Below, in pieces: positions 15,448 through 15,653 of a stretch of DNA of 15,653 bases. Where the stretch lies: NCBI GenBank assembly GCA_002402315.1, contig DHFP01000258.1:1-15653 (forward strand), in the 5' to 3' direction. The position numbers were made by a program, and so were the translations under genes. How positions within the stretch are numbered: position 1 is the first letter of the stretch; the number at the start of each line of letters is the position of its first letter. The notes under the pieces were generated by a model. The model did no database searches. It saw only the letters and a list, made by a program, of their open reading frames with translations, and had not been told where the DNA came from. The stretch comes from Clostridiales bacterium UBA4821 (GTDB lineage Bacteria > Bacillota > Clostridia > Acetivibrionales > UBA4821).

Positions 15448-15503
15448 AAATGTTAATGAGTGGGATTTATTACCTGGGAATTGGCCGCTTTTATCCAGGG
15501 TAA

Positions 15504-15624
15504 CAAAAGGCGTTCTCTGTTGACGTTGGGATCGACGCCCTCACCTATGAAGTAAACAATGAGCAGGAGTAATCATTCAGTAAACCCGGTCATAAAATTT
15601 GGCCCCAACAGAAAAAGTCATTAA
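15504..15624 (+). pseudogene. Possible decayed IS110-type transposase start
   Basis: One plus-strand frame (15504-15569) reads QKAFSVDVGIDALTYEVNNE and stops; an overlapping frame (15559-15624) continues with VNPVIKFGPNRKSH. Joined by a frameshift these recall the start of IS110-family transposases, where a (V)GID motif is followed after some 25 to 30 residues by a KP-x-KF-x-NNR-like stretch. The remainder would lie beyond the window. The match is from memory and short, so this is only a hint that the repeat next to it belongs to an insertion-sequence scar. Confidence 0.25.
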
Positions 15625-15653
15625 AGACGCGGCCTGTTAGTTATTGCCTGTAC

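Larger units (their letters stand above)
15363..15653. other. Right-hand flank without an intact gene
   Basis: This stretch holds the rfbA leader with its ribosome binding site (15363-15375), the third copy of the 21-base repeat (15427-15447), a short GTGGGATTT (15461-15469) also found at 11801-11809, and a broken plus-strand coding remnant from about 15504. No intact gene, tRNA or clear terminator is seen. Confidence 0.6.

Noticed and set aside
1..15653. CRISPR array, tRNA or rRNA genes
   Set aside because: No regularly spaced direct repeats and no tRNA- or rRNA-like stretches were seen; the few repeats are the 21-base motif and short hairpin arms.

Overview
The window is a surface-polysaccharide biosynthesis locus. 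Every convincing gene lies on the minus strand, so the locus reads right to left from about 15.36 kb to the left edge. The DNA is AT-rich, ribosome binding sites of the GGAGG type are common, several neighbours overlap by four bases (ATGA), and RfbC and RfbD are fused into one protein. Together these suggest a Firmicute, probably a clostridial anaerobe. There are no rRNA, tRNA or core housekeeping genes, so finer placement is not possible.

Right block (11970-15362): rfbA, a fused rfbC-rfbD, and rfbB form a complete dTDP-L-rhamnose pathway. This cassette is bounded by copies of a 21-base motif. One lies at 15427-15447, and an imperfect inverted pair (11741-11761 and 11949-11969) encloses about 190 bases with no gene. 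To the right of the cassette (15504-15624) is a decayed open region that resembles the start of an IS110-type transposase. To the left (11439-11753) is the C-terminal remnant of a protein whose reading frame runs into the repeat and has no start.

Central block (4444-11433): a Wzx/TuaB-type flippase is followed by rfbG, rfbH and rfbF, which make CDP-4-keto-6-deoxyglucose and deoxygenate it at C3. Next come a polysaccharide pyruvyl transferase-family protein with an extra C-terminal Rossmann-like domain and a small SDR-type nucleotide-sugar reductase/epimerase.

Left block (1-4447): a thiamine-diphosphate enzyme of the acetolactate synthase type, a NeuB-type nonulosonate synthase with a SAF domain, a hydrolysing UDP-GlcNAc 2-epimerase (NeuC/LegG type), a stand-alone CBS-pair protein, and the first codons of a possible further gene that leaves the window.

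Working model (inference): the envelope glycan contains L-rhamnose, a CDP-linked 3,6-dideoxy sugar and a nonulosonic (sialic-like) acid. The ThDP enzyme and SDR next to rfbFGH recall YerE/YerF, which build the two-carbon branched sugar yersiniose in Yersinia, so a branched deoxy sugar is the most interesting prediction. No reductase partner (E3, AscD/DdhD type) for RfbH, no cytidylyltransferase for the nonulosonate, no polymerase and no intact glycosyltransferase is visible. These may lie outside the window.
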